Shown: positions 60,502 to 64,000 of the stretch, piece by piece
How the letters are laid out: every line of letters starts with the position of its first letter
Numbering within the stretch: the stretch's first letter is position 1
Assembly (NCBI RefSeq): GCF_900182935.1
Contig: NZ_FXUE01000002.1
Location: 124,001-188,000, forward strand
Direction: 5' to 3'
DNA: 64,000 nt
Source: Fibrobacter sp. UWB10
GTDB lineage: Bacteria > Fibrobacterota > Fibrobacteria > Fibrobacterales > Fibrobacteraceae
Position numbers and translations under genes: made by a program
Notes under the pieces: model-generated
Database searches by the model: none
What the model saw: the letters and a program-made list of their open reading frames with translations, nothing else
Told to the model about the DNA's origin: nothing

Positions 60502-61119
60502 ATGGAACTCACAAAACTCGCAGCAACCTCGAGAGTGCTAGGCAAGAGCCGCGACTGCGCCCGTCTCCGCAAGGAAGGCAAGATCCCGGCTGTCTATTAT
60601 GGTAAGGGTCAAGAGTCTGTGAATATCAGCGTTAGCGCAATCGATGTTCGCAAGGTTCTCGCCCCGGGTAAGCGTTACACGCTTCTCGACCTGGAAATTG
60701 ATGGCAAGGCCGGCAACGCTGCCGTAATTTACAACTACCAGAAGAACCCGATTTCTCAGGAAATCGAACACATCGACTTCATCAAGATCGACGAAGCCTC
60801 CAAGGTTAAGGTTCGCGTTCCGGTTAAGTTGAACGGTCTTCCGGTTGGCGTTAAGACCCAGGGTGGTACTTTCGCTCAGCAGAACCGCTACATCCAGCTC
60901 GCTGCTGTTCCGACCAAGATTCCGGCTGTCCTCGAAATGGACATCTCCGAATTCCCGGCTCCGACGACCTTCTACGCCAAGGATCTCAAGCTCGCTGACG
61001 GTATCGAACTCGCTTGCCAGCCGCGCACCGTGATCTTCACGATTACTGCCAAGAGCGGTAAGAAGGCTGATGACGCTGCTGCCGCTGATGCTGCTGCTCC
61101 GGCTGCCGAAGCTAAGTAA
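60502..61119 (+). CDS. rplY: 50S ribosomal protein L25 (CTC/TL5 form)
   Basis: A 205-aa 5S-rRNA-binding ribosomal protein. The N-terminal L25 domain (SRVLGKSRDCARLRKEGKIPAVYYG) is followed by the CTC/TL5 C-terminal beta domain, and an Ala/Asp-rich tail. GGAG precedes the ATG. Codon use is strongly biased, as expected for a ribosomal gene. It lies between tRNA-Gln and pth, a common pairing with pth. Confidence 0.95.
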   Translation: MELTKLAATSRVLGKSRDCARLRKEGKIPAVYYGKGQESVNISVSAIDVRKVLAPGKRYTLLDLEIDGKAGNAAVIYNYQKNPISQEIEHIDFIKIDEASKVKVRVPVKLNGLPVGVKTQGGTFAQQNRYIQLAAVPTKIPAVLEMDISEFPAPTTFYAKDLKLADGIELACQPRTVIFTITAKSGKKADDAAAADAAAPAAEAK

Positions 61120-61142
61120 TTTTCGAAAAGAAAATTTCAAAG

Positions 61143-61175
61143 GACCTGCCCTGAATAAAGGGTGGGTCTTTTTTT
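61143..61175 (+). terminator. rplY terminator fused to the pth promoter
   Basis: A 10-bp stem (61143-61152 with 61159-61168, two wobbles) and T-run 61169-61175. The last T is the first base of the pth TATATTTG box. Confidence 0.8.
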
Positions 61176-61182
61176 ATATTTG
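61175..61182 (+). promoter_or_regulatory. -7 box (TATATTTG) 4 bases before pth ATG
   Basis: Exact TAnnTTTG; it leaves no room for a ribosome-binding site, so pth mRNA from this site would be leaderless. Confidence 0.6.
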
Positions 61183-61186
61183 GGCC

Positions 61187-61741
61187 ATGTATATTATTGT
61201 TGGTCTCGGAAATCCTGGTACTCAGTATTCTAACACACATCACAACGCTGGTTTTATGGCGGTAGAAAAACTTGCTGATTCGAGCAAGGACTGGAAAAGC
61301 GAACACAAGGCGCTGACCATGAAGGTGAATATCGCAGGCGAAGAATGCCTGTTGGTGAAACCGCAGACTTATATGAATTTGTCTGGAGAGGCGGTTCAGG
61401 CGGTCATGACTTGGTACAAGGTAAAGGTGGATCACCTGCTCGTTTTCAGTGATGACATTAATTTGGATGTAGGCCGTATCCGTTGCCGCAAGGACGGCAG
61501 TCACGGCGGTCAGAATGGACTCCGCAATATCATTGAGCATGTGGGCGACAAGTTCCCGCGTATCCGCTTTGGCGTAGGCAAGTGCCCGCCCAAGTATGAC
61601 TTGAGCAACTGGGTGCTCGCTAAGTTCCCGCCCGAAGACCGCCCGGCCTTTGACGAGGCGATTGCTAAAGTCCCTGCCCTTGTAGAATGCTACTTCAAGT
61701 TCGGCATCGAAAAGTGCATGGAACGCTATAACGGAAAATAA
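61187..61741 (+). CDS. pth: Peptidyl-tRNA hydrolase
   Basis: A 184-aa enzyme that frees tRNA from dropped-off peptidyl-tRNA. VGLGNPGTQYSNTHHNAGF contains the conserved asparagine and the catalytic histidine; KPQTYMNLSGEAV, the FSDDINLDVG aspartate and GSHGGQNGL are also present. The ATG at 61187 is set by the promoter box and by family length; the frame upstream overlaps rplY and its terminator. Confidence 0.96.
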   Translation: MYIIVGLGNPGTQYSNTHHNAGFMAVEKLADSSKDWKSEHKALTMKVNIAGEECLLVKPQTYMNLSGEAVQAVMTWYKVKVDHLLVFSDDINLDVGRIRCRKDGSHGGQNGLRNIIEHVGDKFPRIRFGVGKCPPKYDLSNWVLAKFPPEDRPAFDEAIAKVPALVECYFKFGIEKCMERYNGK

Positions 61742-61781
61742 AAACCGACTTTTTACAATATTTCTAGCGGTATAGAGCTAG

Positions 61782-63287
<1,506 letters not shown>

Positions 63288-63313
63288 TTTCGCTTTCGAT
63301 TAGCGTTTAGAAA

Positions 63314-63348
63314 ATGTCTCCGGAAAAAATCCGGGGGCATTTTTTTTG
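63314..63348 (+). terminator. guaB terminator
   Basis: Stem ATGTCTCCGG/CCGGGGGCAT with two wobble pairs, 7-base loop and eight T residues. Confidence 0.88.
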
Positions 63349-63371
63349 TACTCATTTTTTCGAAAAAATTA

Positions 63372-63379
63372 TATAATTG
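63372..63379 (+). promoter_or_regulatory. -7 box (TATAATTG) 4 bases before an ATG
   Basis: A TAnnnTTG box directly before the start of the last gene; no ribosome-binding site fits. Confidence 0.45.
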
Positions 63380-63383
63380 TAGT

Positions 63384-64000
63384 ATGATGAAATTTTGTAC
63401 TAAATCATTGCTTTTGTTGAATTTCTCGCTTGCGTTTCTTTGTGCATGCGGAGAAGTGACAACGACTGAACCCAATTATTACAAGTGTAGCGACAATTCG
63501 AAAATCAGTGGGTTTGCCGCAGAATTTGGCAATTATAAAGTTGGCAAGACAATCCCGTACAAGCATTCGGATGGCTACCTGTTTTCGCTCGCTGTCATTG
63601 ATCGTGATAACTATATCGATGAAGTGTGCTATAAGCATTTGAATACAATTTTGGAATCGGCGTATCCCATCTATTCCGTTTCTCTTTCTACGGAAACGAC
63701 AACCTTCTACTATAATGAACAAGATAAATTGAATCAAACTATTACGGTGGAATTCGGTCAGTACGTTTTTTCTCTTAAGAATCCGGAAACTCTCAAAAAC
63801 ACACACGATTCGTCGTATATCGAAAAAATGGAAGTAAATGGGGTCACGTATACCGATGTCGCTGTAGTTGATGGGCGCAAATACGAACAACCGCGTAAGA
63901 GTGAATATCAGACAAAGACTGTTGAATCAGATGCCAAGTTGTATTACCAGACAAAGAAGGGCATTTTGAAAATAGAGATGGAAGACGGCAGCTACATCGC
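63384..64000 (+). CDS. Lipoprotein of unknown function (partial, runs off the right edge)
   Basis: The frame is open from the ATG at 63384 to the window end (at least 205 codons). MMKFCTKSLLLLNFSLAF leads to the lipobox LCAC, so C22 is the likely lipidated residue. After it come a Thr-rich linker and a domain with two further cysteines (YKCSD, DEVCYKH) and regular beta-strands. No family is recognised. A second ATG directly follows the first. The open frame on the minus strand at 63405-63890 is its shadow. Confidence 0.8.
   Translation, partial: MMKFCTKSLLLLNFSLAFLCACGEVTTTEPNYYKCSDNSKISGFAAEFGNYKVGKTIPYKHSDGYLFSLAVIDRDNYIDEVCYKHLNTILESAYPIYSVSLSTETTTFYYNEQDKLNQTITVEFGQYVFSLKNPETLKNTHDSSYIEKMEVNGVTYTDVAVVDGRKYEQPRKSEYQTKTVESDAKLYYQTKKGILKIEMEDGSYI

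Noticed and set aside
63405-63890. A 161-aa minus-strand open frame near the right edge
   Set aside because: The plus strand has a lipoprotein frame with lipobox and promoter box across the same bases.

Overview
The window reads as a chromosomal segment of a Fibrobacter-type bacterium (Fibrobacterota, FCB group). The evidence is a serine-linker lipoprotein with a FISUMP-type domain (7807-8934), a fibro-slime/PA14-type secreted protein (19654-21699), a family 9-like pectate lyase (17435-18997), several outer-membrane beta-barrels (Gram-negative envelope), and promoter boxes of the FCB form TAnnTTTG. No rRNA, CRISPR array, transposase or prophage was seen. Two tRNAs (Arg-ACG, Gln-TTG) and one tRNA-Arg 3' fragment are present.

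Layout. 1-2.2 kb: partial TPMT-like methyltransferase, rlmN, an XRE regulator with a candidate operator, tRNA-Arg and its duplicated 3' half. 2.4-9 kb: a class A PBP, a thioredoxin-like lipoprotein-era envelope protein, an Omp85-like barrel and the FISUMP lipoprotein. 9.2-17.3 kb: glyA, an orphan ABC ATPase, and a tamB-tamA operon. 17.4-22.1 kb: secreted-protein region (pectate lyase, fibro-slime protein flanked by two paralogous lipoproteins). 22.1-24.9 kb: repeat-rich intergenic DNA around a class I glutamine amidotransferase, then radA. 24.9-37.2 kb: pentapeptide protein, geranylgeranyl-reductase-like/SufE/membrane trio, tsaE-nspC, iron-type ABC transporter, sigma-54 activator, proC, rho. 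37.4-45.6 kb: folK-dNK-panC, a CHASE2 adenylate cyclase and divergent ftsK. 59.4-64 kb: ispE, tRNA-Gln, rplY, pth, guaB and a partial lipoprotein.

The most unusual locus is 45643-53312 (all minus strand): a STAS antagonist, a fold-type I PLP enzyme, an A-T-C nonribosomal-peptide-synthetase-like protein, a MATE exporter fused to a degenerate RsbW-like HATPase domain, and a SpoIIE/PP2C phosphatase with a membrane domain. It looks like a partner-switching circuit tied to synthesis and export of a small molecule, on DNA visibly AT-richer than its neighbours. Next to it (53357-59327) is an envelope operon: DUF2147 protein, LolA-like protein, MMPL/RND transporter and two barrels, which suggests lipid or hydrophobic-molecule traffic to the outer membrane.

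Two sequence-level themes recur. First, about a dozen genes have a TAnnTTTn box only 4-7 bases before the start codon, which predicts leaderless mRNAs; at two of them the U-tract of an upstream terminator runs directly into the box. Second, two intercistronic gaps share one plan: stop codon, small TTCG-loop hairpin, four 7-bp units, start codon. All functional statements are from reading the sequence; no database search was run.
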